From: CAZIVE01 sp964542435
GTDB taxonomy: Bacteria; Bacteroidota; Bacteroidia; Bacteroidales; Tannerellaceae
Length of the DNA: 9,272 nucleotides
Assembly (NCBI GenBank): GCA_964542435.1
Contig: CAZIVE010000100.1
Coordinates: 1-9,272 of the forward strand
Direction of reading: 5' to 3'
Numbering within the stretch: the first letter of the stretch is position 1; every line of letters starts with the position of its first letter. A program made the position numbers and the translations under genes. Below are positions 1 through 6,483 of the stretch, piece after piece. The notes beneath the pieces are model-generated. The model searched no databases and was not told the origin of the DNA. It worked only from the letters and a program-made list of their open reading frames with translations.

Positions 1-37
1 GGGACACAGCTTTTTTATCAATAATCTTCTTGCTGAA

Positions 38-1081
38 TTAGTTGTTCTCAGGACGAAGCTTGCGGACAGCAGCTCCGGTACGCCACATTTCGCTGTCGTG
101 CATTGCCTGGAGCTCTTTGTTCAGACCTTCACGATAGTTGGGCTTGCTGTTGGAATCGATGGAGTGCTGAGCCTCGTTGCCGATCTCAACCTCGTGATAC
201 AGTTTCTCGAATACAGGTTTTACTGCATCGTGGAACGGGCCCATCCAGTCCAAAGCGCCACGTTGTGCCGTTGTAGAACAGTTTGCATACATCCAATCCA
301 TACCTCTGTCGCCGAACAACGGGCCGAGTGACTGAGTCAGTTCCTCAACCGTTTCGTTGAAAGCTTCCGAAGGAGAATGTCCGTGGCTGCGCAGAGTCTC
401 AAACTGAGCCAGCAGCAATCCCTGGATAGCGCCCATCAACGTGCCGCGTTCACCGGTAAGATCTGAATAGGTCTCTTTCTTGAATGTAGTCTCGAAGAGA
501 TAGCCGCAGCCGATGCCGACGCCAAGGGCGATGACACGTTCGTGAGCTTTTCCCGTTGCATCCTGGAAGATAGCGTAACTGCAGTTCAAACCACGTCCCT
601 GAAGGAACATGCTGCGCAGTGACGTACCGGAACCCTTCGGAGCGACCATGATTACATCGACATCCTTCGGAGGAATTACATGGGTGCGTTCTTTGTAGGT
701 GATTGCGAAACCGTGAGAGAAGTAGAGTGCCTTTCCAGCTGTCAGATGCTTCTTGATGGTGGGCCAAACTTCGATCTGGCCGGCATCGGAAAGAAGAACC
801 TCGATGATGGTTGCTTTTTCGCAAGCCTCTTCGATGCTGAACAATGTCTCACCTGGAACCCAACCGTCAGCAACTGCTTTGTCATAAGTCTTGCCCGGAC
901 GCTGTCCGACAATAACCTTGAAACCGTTGTCACGGAGGTTCAGTCCCTGACCGGGACCTTGAATTCCGTAGCCGAGAATAGCGATTGTTTCATCTTTCAA
1001 CACTTCTCTTGCCTTTTCCAATGGAAATTCCTCGCGGGTGACGACATTTTCTTCAACTCCGCCAAAATTCATTTTTGCCAT
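38..1081 (-). CDS. ilvC: Ketol-acid reductoisomerase (acetohydroxyacid isomeroreductase)
   Basis: This cytosolic enzyme catalyses the Mg2+-dependent isomerisation and NAD(P)H reduction of acetolactate or acetohydroxybutyrate, the second common step of valine and isoleucine synthesis. The 347-residue product has an N-terminal Rossmann domain with the dinucleotide loop GYGIQG at residues 37-42 and the second-strand segment VGQRPGK near 58-64. The motifs FSHGF (His123) and VAPKGSG (Lys149) follow. The C-terminal knotted helical domain carries the family's metal ligands in SDLTGE (Asp207, Glu211) and SEAFNE (Glu239, Glu243). Length and motifs fit the Bacteroidetes branch of the family. The ATG at 1081 is preferred over the one three codons later because relatives, as I recall them, begin with a similar MAxxNFGG. 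It is the last operon gene seen, 46 nt after the thioesterase stop. No terminator is visible in the 37 nt that remain. The function is secure; the cofactor preference is not decided here. Confidence 0.97.
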   Translation of the reverse strand: MAKMNFGGVEENVVTREEFPLEKAREVLKDETIAILGYGIQGPGQGLNLRDNGFKVIVGQRPGKTYDKAVADGWVPGETLFSIEEACEKATIIEVLLSDAGQIEVWPTIKKHLTAGKALYFSHGFAITYKERTHVIPPKDVDVIMVAPKGSGTSLRSMFLQGRGLNCSYAIFQDATGKAHERVIALGVGIGCGYLFETTFKKETYSDLTGERGTLMGAIQGLLLAQFETLRSHGHSPSEAFNETVEELTQSLGPLFGDRGMDWMYANCSTTAQRGALDWMGPFHDAVKPVFEKLYHEVEIGNEAQHSIDSNSKPNYREGLNKELQAMHDSEMWRTGAAVRKLRPENN

Positions 1082-1127
1082 TTTACTTAAAACTTTTATT
1101 TATAAAAAACCATACTGAATAATACTG

Positions 1128-1853
1128 TCATTTCCAAGTCGCCGAGGCACGCGCAATGGCTTTGCCTTCGTTGCATATCGCCATGTGGTAGAGTCCGGGC
1201 TGGATCTCATGGTTGTGCAGCATGAGGTTCATCCCGTATCGTCCTTCTGACAGATAGGCAATTTCAAAACGACTGATTTCTTTTGTCTTATACATCTCGA
1301 TATCGAACATATTCAACAGATGTTCCATGTACTTGATGCTATTGAGATGGCCGTTGATGTCGAGGTCGCTGTAGCGAACCGTGTAAGGCTCTCCTTCGTC
1401 GAGCTCTTCAACAGGCGATATCTTTCCGGGTCTCTCGATAGGGCAGGGGCGTTCCACCATATATGGCTTCAGTCCTTCCACGTCGAGAATGGTAGGGCGG
1501 CGTGTTTCCATGTCAATGGCTGCCCAAATAGAACGTGCGTAACCGATTGGATTTCCTTTTGCATCCTTCACGTCGAAGCAGCGTTCGGTGAAGAGTCTGT
1601 AAACGCCTTCCACCCATGTGGAGACGGTGATAGGCTGATCCATGGTCGGGAAGCTTCTCATCTCGATAGCGAGACGCGACAGCACCCAGGCAGTGTTCTT
1701 CTCCGTCATGTCGCTGAATCCGAATCCGTGGTCGGCAGCATGGCATGAAGCGGCATGCAACATGTAGTTGCCGATCATCGGGATCGTCACTCGGCCGCGA
1801 AAGTCGAGCAGATAGGATTCCGTTATGAAATTGAATGATCCGACTTTATCCAT
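1128..1853 (-). CDS. Acyl-ACP thioesterase (FatA/FatB-like, double hotdog fold)
   Basis: The product, 241 residues, belongs to the acyl-ACP thioesterase family (Pfam Acyl-ACP_TE), which hydrolyses acyl-ACP to release free fatty acids in the cytosol. The N-terminal hotdog half includes TAWVLSRLAIEM (54-65) and a Trp-bearing strand near 76-80. The C-terminal half carries the catalytic segment SDLDINGHLNSIKY (162-175), which matches the plant FatA/FatB motif DxNxHxNxxxY, giving Asp165, Asn167 and His169; Glu203 is a likely fourth catalytic residue by alignment from memory. There is no signal peptide or membrane segment. Its ATG overlaps the ilvN stop codon by one base (TAATG), so translation is probably coupled to ilvN. 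Its place between ilvN and ilvC is odd for a lipid enzyme and suggests a link between branched-chain amino acid supply and fatty acid release. Substrate chain length or branching cannot be read from the sequence. Confidence 0.9.
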   Translation of the reverse strand: MDKVGSFNFITESYLLDFRGRVTIPMIGNYMLHAASCHAADHGFGFSDMTEKNTAWVLSRLAIEMRSFPTMDQPITVSTWVEGVYRLFTERCFDVKDAKGNPIGYARSIWAAIDMETRRPTILDVEGLKPYMVERPCPIERPGKISPVEELDEGEPYTVRYSDLDINGHLNSIKYMEHLLNMFDIEMYKTKEISRFEIAYLSEGRYGMNLMLHNHEIQPGLYHMAICNEGKAIARASATWK

Positions 1854-2407
1854 TATTCGTTCGCCTTAGTCATTTTCTTTTCCATCTCAGCGAGCATGTC
1901 ACTGAGACGTTCCACCTTGCTTTTGGTGATAGCGATACGCCCGGAGCGGATGAACTGGAGGACGCCGATGCTGTCGCTGAGTTCCTTGAACAGCTGCTGT
2001 GTCTCTTCGTAATGTCCGGTTTTTTCCAGAACCACGCAGGTCTCGTTCATGAAGAGTACCTTCGCGTCGTATCTGCGAATCAGTTCTTCTACGGTTCCCA
2101 TCTTGATGAAGGCGTCGGTGCTCAGTTTGTAGAGTGCGATCTCCTGATAAACGAGGTCTTCATCGGTGTTATAATAGGCTTTGAGGATATCCACACGTTT
2201 ATCGATTTGTTTCACCACCTTGTCGATTGTATCTTCGGTGGAGAATGTCGTGATGGTAAACTTATGGATGCCTGCGATAGCCGATGGAGACACAGAGAGC
2301 GTCTCGATGTTGAGCTGTCGGCGTGTGAAGATGATGGTGATCTGGTTGAGCAGACCGGCAATGTTCTCTGAAAATATGATGACTGTATAAAGTTTCTTTG
2401 TTTCCAT
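1853..2407 (-). CDS. ilvN: Acetolactate synthase small (regulatory) subunit
   Basis: This is the regulatory subunit of acetohydroxyacid synthase. It binds the IlvB catalytic subunit, raises its activity and confers feedback inhibition, usually by valine. The product has 184 residues: an N-terminal ACT domain (about 5-80) and a C-terminal IlvH-type domain ending in the conserved stretch around RSGRIAITKS (about 154-163). Residues that line the valine site in E. coli IlvH seem conserved: Asn15 and Gly18 in SENIAG and Asn33 in LNIETL (alignment from memory), so feedback control is probably intact. The length is somewhat above the E. coli IlvH length of about 163. Translation starts 12 nt after the ilvB stop, behind a strong GGAGG. 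The gene overlaps the thioesterase start by one base. The symbol ilvH would be equally acceptable. Confidence 0.95.
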   Translation of the reverse strand: METKKLYTVIIFSENIAGLLNQITIIFTRRQLNIETLSVSPSAIAGIHKFTITTFSTEDTIDKVVKQIDKRVDILKAYYNTDEDLVYQEIALYKLSTDAFIKMGTVEELIRRYDAKVLFMNETCVVLEKTGHYEETQQLFKELSDSIGVLQFIRSGRIAITKSKVERLSDMLAEMEKKMTKANE

Positions 2408-2410
2408 TTT

Positions 2411-2419
2411 CTCTCCTCC
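2411..2419 (-). promoter_or_regulatory. Strong Shine-Dalgarno of ilvN
   Basis: Directly after the ilvB stop codon the coding strand reads TAA-GGAGGAGAG-AAA-ATG. The GGAGG core lies 7 nt before the ilvN ATG, near-ideal for pairing with the 16S rRNA tail. No comparable motif precedes ilvD, ilvB or ilvC here, in keeping with the general weakness of Shine-Dalgarno use in Bacteroidetes. It fixes the ilvN start at 2407 and may support ample small-subunit synthesis. Confidence 0.75.
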
Positions 2420-4269
2420 TTATTCGTCTCCCATCAAAATGTTAGTAACCGGTTTGCCTGCAGGGATCATCGGATAGACCATATCGCTCTTCTCCACATC
2501 GGCGATGAGCAGGAATGGTCCGTCGTAATCTAGCATTTCCTTAATAGCCTCATCGAGTTCTTCACGTTTGCTCACCTCTCGCGTTCCGAATCCGTAAGCT
2601 TTGGCGATTTCCGTGAATTTGGGATTGGCCAGATCGGTAAACGAGTAGCGTTGATGGAAGAACAGATCCTGCCATTGACGAACCATCCCGAGAACGGTGT
2701 TGTCGAGCAAGATGATCTTTACGTTCAGATGTTCCTGCATGATGGTTCCCATCTCTTGGATAGTCATCTGCAAACCGCCGTCGCCCGTGAAGAAGCATAC
2801 CGTTCGGTCCGGTGCGCCGACTTTAGCGCCGATGGCAGCGGGAAGTCCGAAGCCCATCGTTCCCAATCCGCCGGAAGTAACCACGCTGCGTGTCCGTTTG
2901 AATTTGAAATATCTGACGCCCATCATCTGGTTCTGTCCGACATCGGTTACCAGAACTGCATCGCCGTGAACCGCTTCCGATACTTTATTTACCACTTCGC
3001 CCATCTTCAGATAAGGCGTCTTGGGATGAAGTTCGGGATTAATGACCTTTTCGGTCTCCTCTTTCATGTCTGGTTCGAATTCTGCATTCCATTTGGTACG
3101 TTTGCGCTCTTCGAGCAGTTGCGTGATGGCGGGGAGCGTCTTTTTGGCATTGCCCAAGACTTTCACTTCGACCTTGACATTCTTTCCGATCTCGGAGTTG
3201 TCGATGTCGAGATGAATCACTTTTGCCTGTTTGGCATAATGGTTCAAATCTCCCGTTACGCGGTCGTCAAAGCGCATGCCGACAGCGATAAGAACATCGC
3301 ATTCGTTTGTTTTTCTGTTTGGTCCGACATTNNNNNNNNNNNNNNNNNNNNNNNNNNNNNNNNNNNNNNNNNNNNNNNNNNNNNNNNNNNNNNNNNNNNN
3401 NNNNNNNNNNNNNNNNNNNNNNNNNNNNNNNTGCCGACAGCGATAAGAACATCGCATTCGTTTGTTTTTCTGTTTGGTCCGACATTACCGTGCATTCCCA
3501 ACATTCCTTTGAATTGAGGAAAATCGGAAGGAACGGCAGATAATCCAAGCGTCGTAGCTCCAGCTGGAATATCATTTTTCTGGAGAAACTCCATCAGCTC
3601 CTTTTCAGCGTGGCCGAGGATGACGCCCTGCCCGATCAGGCAAAAAGGTTTCTTTGCCACATTGATCAGTTTGGCAGCTTCAATGATGCGGTCTTGACGA
3701 ATCTCTGGCTCAGGCTGATAACTGCGGATGAAATGGATCTTCTCATATTTGTAATCCACGCTTCCAATCTGTGCATCTTTTGTAAAGTCGAGGACTACAG
3801 GACCGGGACGACCGGTTGAAGCGATGTAGAAGGCTCGTGATACGGCCCAAGCCACATCTTCTGCCTTACGAATCTGATAGGTCCATTTGGTGATAGGTTG
3901 TGTGATGCCGAGCACATCGATCTCTTGAAAGGCATCTGTCCCGAGTAGCGGTGAAGCCACCTGTCCGGTGATGACAACGATAGGCGTGCTGTCCATCAAG
4001 GCATCGGCGATGCCGGTCAGCGTGTTGGTTGCTCCGGGACCGGAAGTCACGAGTGCGACACCCACTTTTCCGGAAACACGTGCATACCCTTGAGCTGCAT
4101 GCGTGGCGCCTTGTTCGTGACGAACCAGGATGTGCCGTATTTTATCTTTGTAATCGTAGAGTCTGTCATATACTGGGATGACTGATCCGCCCGGATAACC
4201 GAAGATGGTATCAACACCTTCGTTGAGCAATGATCGGAGCAGAGCATCTGAACCTGTTATCGTTTCCAT
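2420..4269 (-). CDS. ilvB: Acetolactate synthase large (catalytic) subunit, interrupted by an assembly gap
   Basis: This is the thiamine diphosphate-dependent catalytic subunit of acetohydroxyacid synthase. It condenses pyruvate with pyruvate or 2-ketobutyrate as the committed step to valine, leucine and isoleucine. The N-terminal domain shows FGYPGGSVIPVYD (23-35) and the catalytic Glu52 in RHEQGA. The C-terminal TPP domain has the GDGG metal/diphosphate motif near 444-447, closing at the LLDN near 469-472. The reading frame is broken at 3332-3431 by 100 N flanked on both sides by the same 55 bp. Removing the N and one copy leaves 1695 nt, an in-frame 564-residue protein, the normal family size, that reads without a break through DVLIAVGMRFDDRVTGD. 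The gene is therefore very probably intact and only mis-joined. It starts 26 nt after the ilvD stop; the small subunit follows after 12 nt. Confidence 0.95.
3277..3331. repeat. 55-bp direct repeat, copy 1 (contig-end overlap)
   Basis: These 55 bases are identical to 3432-3486 and sit directly against the N run. They encode the segment of IlvB around VGPNRKTNECDVLIAVG. A true acetolactate synthase has this segment once, so the repeat is most simply the unmerged overlap of two contig ends. Confidence 0.9.
3332..3431. other. Scaffold gap of 100 N inside ilvB
   Basis: Exactly 100 N, the customary placeholder for a gap of unknown length. Because the flanks overlap by 55 bp and the merged gene is in frame and of normal length, no sequence is likely to be missing. 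Confidence 0.95.
3432..3486. repeat. 55-bp direct repeat, copy 2 (contig-end overlap)
   Basis: Perfect second copy of 3277-3331 on the other side of the N run. It should be collapsed with copy 1 when the gene is corrected. Confidence 0.9.
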
Positions 4270-4295
4270 ATAAATAAATGTATAGCGTCGTTTTA

Positions 4296-6131
4296 TTAAT
4301 CTTCGATAATTCTCACACCACCTTTGTCTGCTGAGCTGACGGATTGCTGATAGGCTTTCAATGCTTTCGAGACGACTCGTTTGCGGAGCGGAGGTGTAAA
4401 GGCAGCTTTGCCACGTGCCAATTCTTCTTTACGGCGTTTCGCCAGCTCTTCGTCCGAGAGGCGCACATTCATTGTTCGGGCAGGAATGTCAAAGTCGATG
4501 ATATCGTTTTCGCGTACCAGTGCGATGTTTCCTCCCGCAGCCGCTTCGGGTGAGATATGGCCGATAGAAAGTCCGGAAGTGCCGCCGCTGAAGCGTCCGT
4601 CAGTGATCAGTGCACAATCCTTGCCGAGATGACGGCTCTTGATATAAGAGGTTGGATAAAGCATCTCCTGCATGCCCGGTCCGCCTTTCGGACCTTCGTA
4701 TGCGATAACTACCACATCTCCTTTGTTGACTTTTCCTCCGAGGATTCCGTCGCAGGCAGCTTCCTGTGAGTCGAATACACGGGCAGGTCCGCTGAACTTC
4801 CAGATGCTTTCGTCCACACCGGCCGTCTTGACCACACAGCCGTCTTGGGCGATATTTCCGAAGAGTACAGCCAATCCGCCGTCTTTCGTATAAGCATGTT
4901 CGATGTCTCGGATGCAGCCATTGGCGCGATCCGTGTCGAGTGAATCATAGGTGCAACTTTGACTGCCCATCTCCAGATGGAACTGTCCCGAAGGAGCGCT
5001 GCTATAAATCCGTTTGGCTTCCGGATCGATATCTTTGTTCAGAATGTAATATTTCTTGAGGTCGTCAGCCAACGTAGAACCGTTGACGCGATGAACGTTG
5101 GTCTTCAGTAGTCCGGCTTTGTCCAATTCATTGAGGATCCCAAGGATTCCTCCGGCACGGTTACATTCCTGGACACTATATTTCTGTGTATTCGGAGCCA
5201 GTTTGCAGAGGCAGGGAACGCGGCGCGACAGCATGTCGATGTCTGCCATCTTGAAGTCTGCTCCGGCTTCTTGAGCAATGGCGAGAAGATGAAGAACAGT
5301 GTTGGTGCTTCCGCCCATGGCGATATCGAGTGTCATGGCATTGAGGAAGGCGTCGCGTGTAGCGATGTTGCGAGGAAGAACGCTTTCGTCGCCCTCTTCG
5401 TAGTATTTCTTGGCATTGATGACGATCTGGCGGGCAGCATCTTTAAAGAGCTGGATACGGTTGACATGATCGGCAAGGATCGTTCCGTTGCCTGGAAGGG
5501 AAAGTCCGATGGCTTCGCTCAGCGAGTTCATCGAGTTGGCGGTGAACATTCCGGAGCAGCATCCGCAACCTGGGCAGGCGCGATTCTCGATCTCTTTCAT
5601 CTCATCGTCGCTAACACTCGGATCGGCCCCTTTCACCATAGCTGTGATAAGATCGATGTTCTCATCTTTCCAACGGCCTGCTTCCATAGGACCGCCGCTG
5701 CAATAGACCATCGGGACATTGAGTCGCATAGCCGCCATCAGCATTCCCGGTACAATCTTGTCGCAGTTGGAGATGCAGATCATGGCATCCGCCTTGTGAG
5801 CGTTCATCATATATTCTACGGAATCAGCGATGATGTCGCGTGAAGGAAGCGAATAGAGCATTCCGTCGTGACCCATGGCAATACCGTCGTCGATAGCGAT
5901 GGTGTTGAATTCAGCTGCATAGCAGCCCATTTTTTCTATTTCGGCTTTTACAATCTGACCAATCTCGTGCAGATGCGTATGTCCAGGGACGAATTGCGTG
6001 AAGGAGTTGACGATGGCAATGATCGGTTTGCCGAACTGTTCTCGTTTCATTCCGTTGGCAACCCAGAGCGCACGTGCTCCTGCCATTCTTCTGCCTTCCG
6101 TGCAGACTGCACTTCTTAACTGATGTTTCAT
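4296..6131 (-). CDS. ilvD: Dihydroxyacid dehydratase
   Basis: This cytosolic iron-sulfur enzyme dehydrates 2,3-dihydroxy-3-methylbutanoate or -pentanoate to the 2-keto acid precursors of valine and isoleucine. The product has 611 residues against about 616 in E. coli. It carries the first ILVD/EDD signature around CDKIVPGMLMA with Cys123, the cluster-binding block CPGCGCCSGMFTANSM (186-201, likely ligand Cys192) and the second signature around ALITDGRFSGGTSGLSIGHI in the C-terminal third. At the position where [2Fe-2S] plant-type enzymes have the third Cys (PCNxH), this protein reads PGHTHL (49-54), as in E. coli; I infer the oxygen-labile [4Fe-4S] type, which suits an anaerobe. It is the first gene of the ilv operon and lies 25 nt downstream of the attenuator T tract. 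There is no clear Shine-Dalgarno. The ATG is chosen because MKHQLRSAVCTEGRRMAGAR aligns with the family N-terminus. Confidence 0.97.
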   Translation of the reverse strand: MKHQLRSAVCTEGRRMAGARALWVANGMKREQFGKPIIAIVNSFTQFVPGHTHLHEIGQIVKAEIEKMGCYAAEFNTIAIDDGIAMGHDGMLYSLPSRDIIADSVEYMMNAHKADAMICISNCDKIVPGMLMAAMRLNVPMVYCSGGPMEAGRWKDENIDLITAMVKGADPSVSDDEMKEIENRACPGCGCCSGMFTANSMNSLSEAIGLSLPGNGTILADHVNRIQLFKDAARQIVINAKKYYEEGDESVLPRNIATRDAFLNAMTLDIAMGGSTNTVLHLLAIAQEAGADFKMADIDMLSRRVPCLCKLAPNTQKYSVQECNRAGGILGILNELDKAGLLKTNVHRVNGSTLADDLKKYYILNKDIDPEAKRIYSSAPSGQFHLEMGSQSCTYDSLDTDRANGCIRDIEHAYTKDGGLAVLFGNIAQDGCVVKTAGVDESIWKFSGPARVFDSQEAACDGILGGKVNKGDVVVIAYEGPKGGPGMQEMLYPTSYIKSRHLGKDCALITDGRFSGGTSGLSIGHISPEAAAGGNIALVRENDIIDFDIPARTMNVRLSDEELAKRRKEELARGKAAFTPPLRKRVVSKALKAYQQSVSSADKGGVRIIED

Positions 6132-6156
6132 CTTTGTCTCGTTTTATATCTTCAAT

Positions 6157-6190
6157 AAAAAAGCCTTTCTCTTAAATAGGAGAAAGGCTT
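6157..6190 (-). terminator. Attenuator terminator hairpin before ilvD
   Basis: On the transcribed strand a perfect 11-bp stem AAGCCTTTCTC / GAGAAAGGCTT (6190-6180 and 6171-6161) encloses an 8-nt loop and runs into a T-rich stretch, so that six T in a row end at 6157 before ATT. This is an intrinsic terminator shape. It lies between the operon's own promoter and ilvD, so it can only work as an attenuator of the operon. Its 5' arm is also the target of the antiterminator segment at 6228-6236. Confidence 0.9.
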
Positions 6191-6236
6191 AAGAAATATC
6201 ATTGCAGCTTTATTCATTTCTTACATACCCTTCTCC
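6179..6236 (-). promoter_or_regulatory. Predicted antiterminator of the ilv attenuator
   Basis: GGAGAAGGG (6236-6228), immediately after the leader-peptide stop codon, can pair over nine positions with CCTTTCTCC (6187-6179), the 5' arm of the terminator plus one loop base, with one G-U pair and no mismatch. Forming it destroys the terminator. An upstream segment CCTACTC (6258-6252), inside the Leu-Leu codons of the leader, can in turn pair with GAGAAGG (6235-6229) with a single A-A mismatch, giving the classical 1:2, 2:3, 3:4 set of alternative stems. Pairing is read by eye; folding energies were not computed. Confidence 0.8.
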
Positions 6237-6299
6237 TTACCTGCTAATGACGAGTAGGTTCACCACGACGAGAATAATATGTGAAGAAAGATTGAACAT
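6237..6299 (-). CDS. ilv operon leader peptide (attenuation peptide)
   Basis: A 20-codon frame reads MFNLSSHIILVVVNLLVISR and stops with TAA. Eleven of 20 residues are Ile, Leu or Val, including Ile8-Ile9-Leu10-Val11-Val12-Val13 and Leu15-Leu16-Val17-Ile18, exactly the amino acids made by or derived from the operon below. It starts about 28 nt after the expected transcription start and ends directly against the antiterminator segment. Its expected role is to sense charged Ile/Leu/Val tRNA. A ribosome stalled at codons 8-13 leaves the antiterminator segment free, so transcription proceeds. A ribosome reaching the stop codon covers that segment, so the terminator forms. It has no obvious Shine-Dalgarno, which is usual in this phylum. 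The peptide is unlikely to have a function after release. Confidence 0.88.
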   Translation of the reverse strand: MFNLSSHIILVVVNLLVISR

Positions 6300-6333
6300 T
6301 GTCTGTTTCGTTGTTTTCTTTATTAAAACGTCG

Positions 6334-6364
6334 CAAAGGTAAGACAAATATTTCTTCTTCCAAA
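6334..6364 (-). promoter_or_regulatory. Bacteroidetes-type promoter of the ilv operon
   Basis: TTTG at 6364-6361 and TACCTTTG at 6341-6334 are separated by exactly 19 nt, matching the primary sigma consensus of Bacteroidetes (-33 TTTG, 19-21 nt, -7 TAnnTTTG). Transcription would begin near 6327, giving a leader of nearly 200 nt before ilvD that contains the leader peptide and attenuator. Confidence 0.85.
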
Positions 6365-6483
6365 TAATTTATAATATTTTTCTGCTTTTTTCTGACAGTT
6401 ATCAATAAAATGCACCTGTTTGTTTATTACTTAACATTATTAGATGTATAATTCTTTCCTTAGTAGCTTTTTATGTAACGCCG
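6365..6483. other. Intergenic spacer after the oxidoreductase gene
   Basis: This AT-rich stretch lies between the oxidoreductase stop codon and the ilv promoter. No convincing intrinsic terminator is visible: the short palindrome AACGGCGTT near the stop codon has no useful loop. Read-through from the upstream gene into the attenuator leader cannot be excluded. Confidence 0.5.

Noticed and set aside
1082..1127. An internal promoter or hairpin between the thioesterase and ilvC.
   Set aside because: The 46-nt spacer is simply AT-rich. No TAnnTTTG box with a correctly spaced TTTG is present, and no stem with G-C pairs forms.
2651..3517. A plus-strand open frame opposite ilvB crossing the N run.
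   Set aside because: It is a shadow of a well-supported acetolactate synthase gene and depends on undefined bases in the gap.
2420..4269. A frameshifted pseudogene or a tandem duplication within ilvB.
   Set aside because: The frame break coincides with a 100-N placeholder and a 55-bp exact duplication at contig ends. Collapsing these restores a normal-length intact protein.
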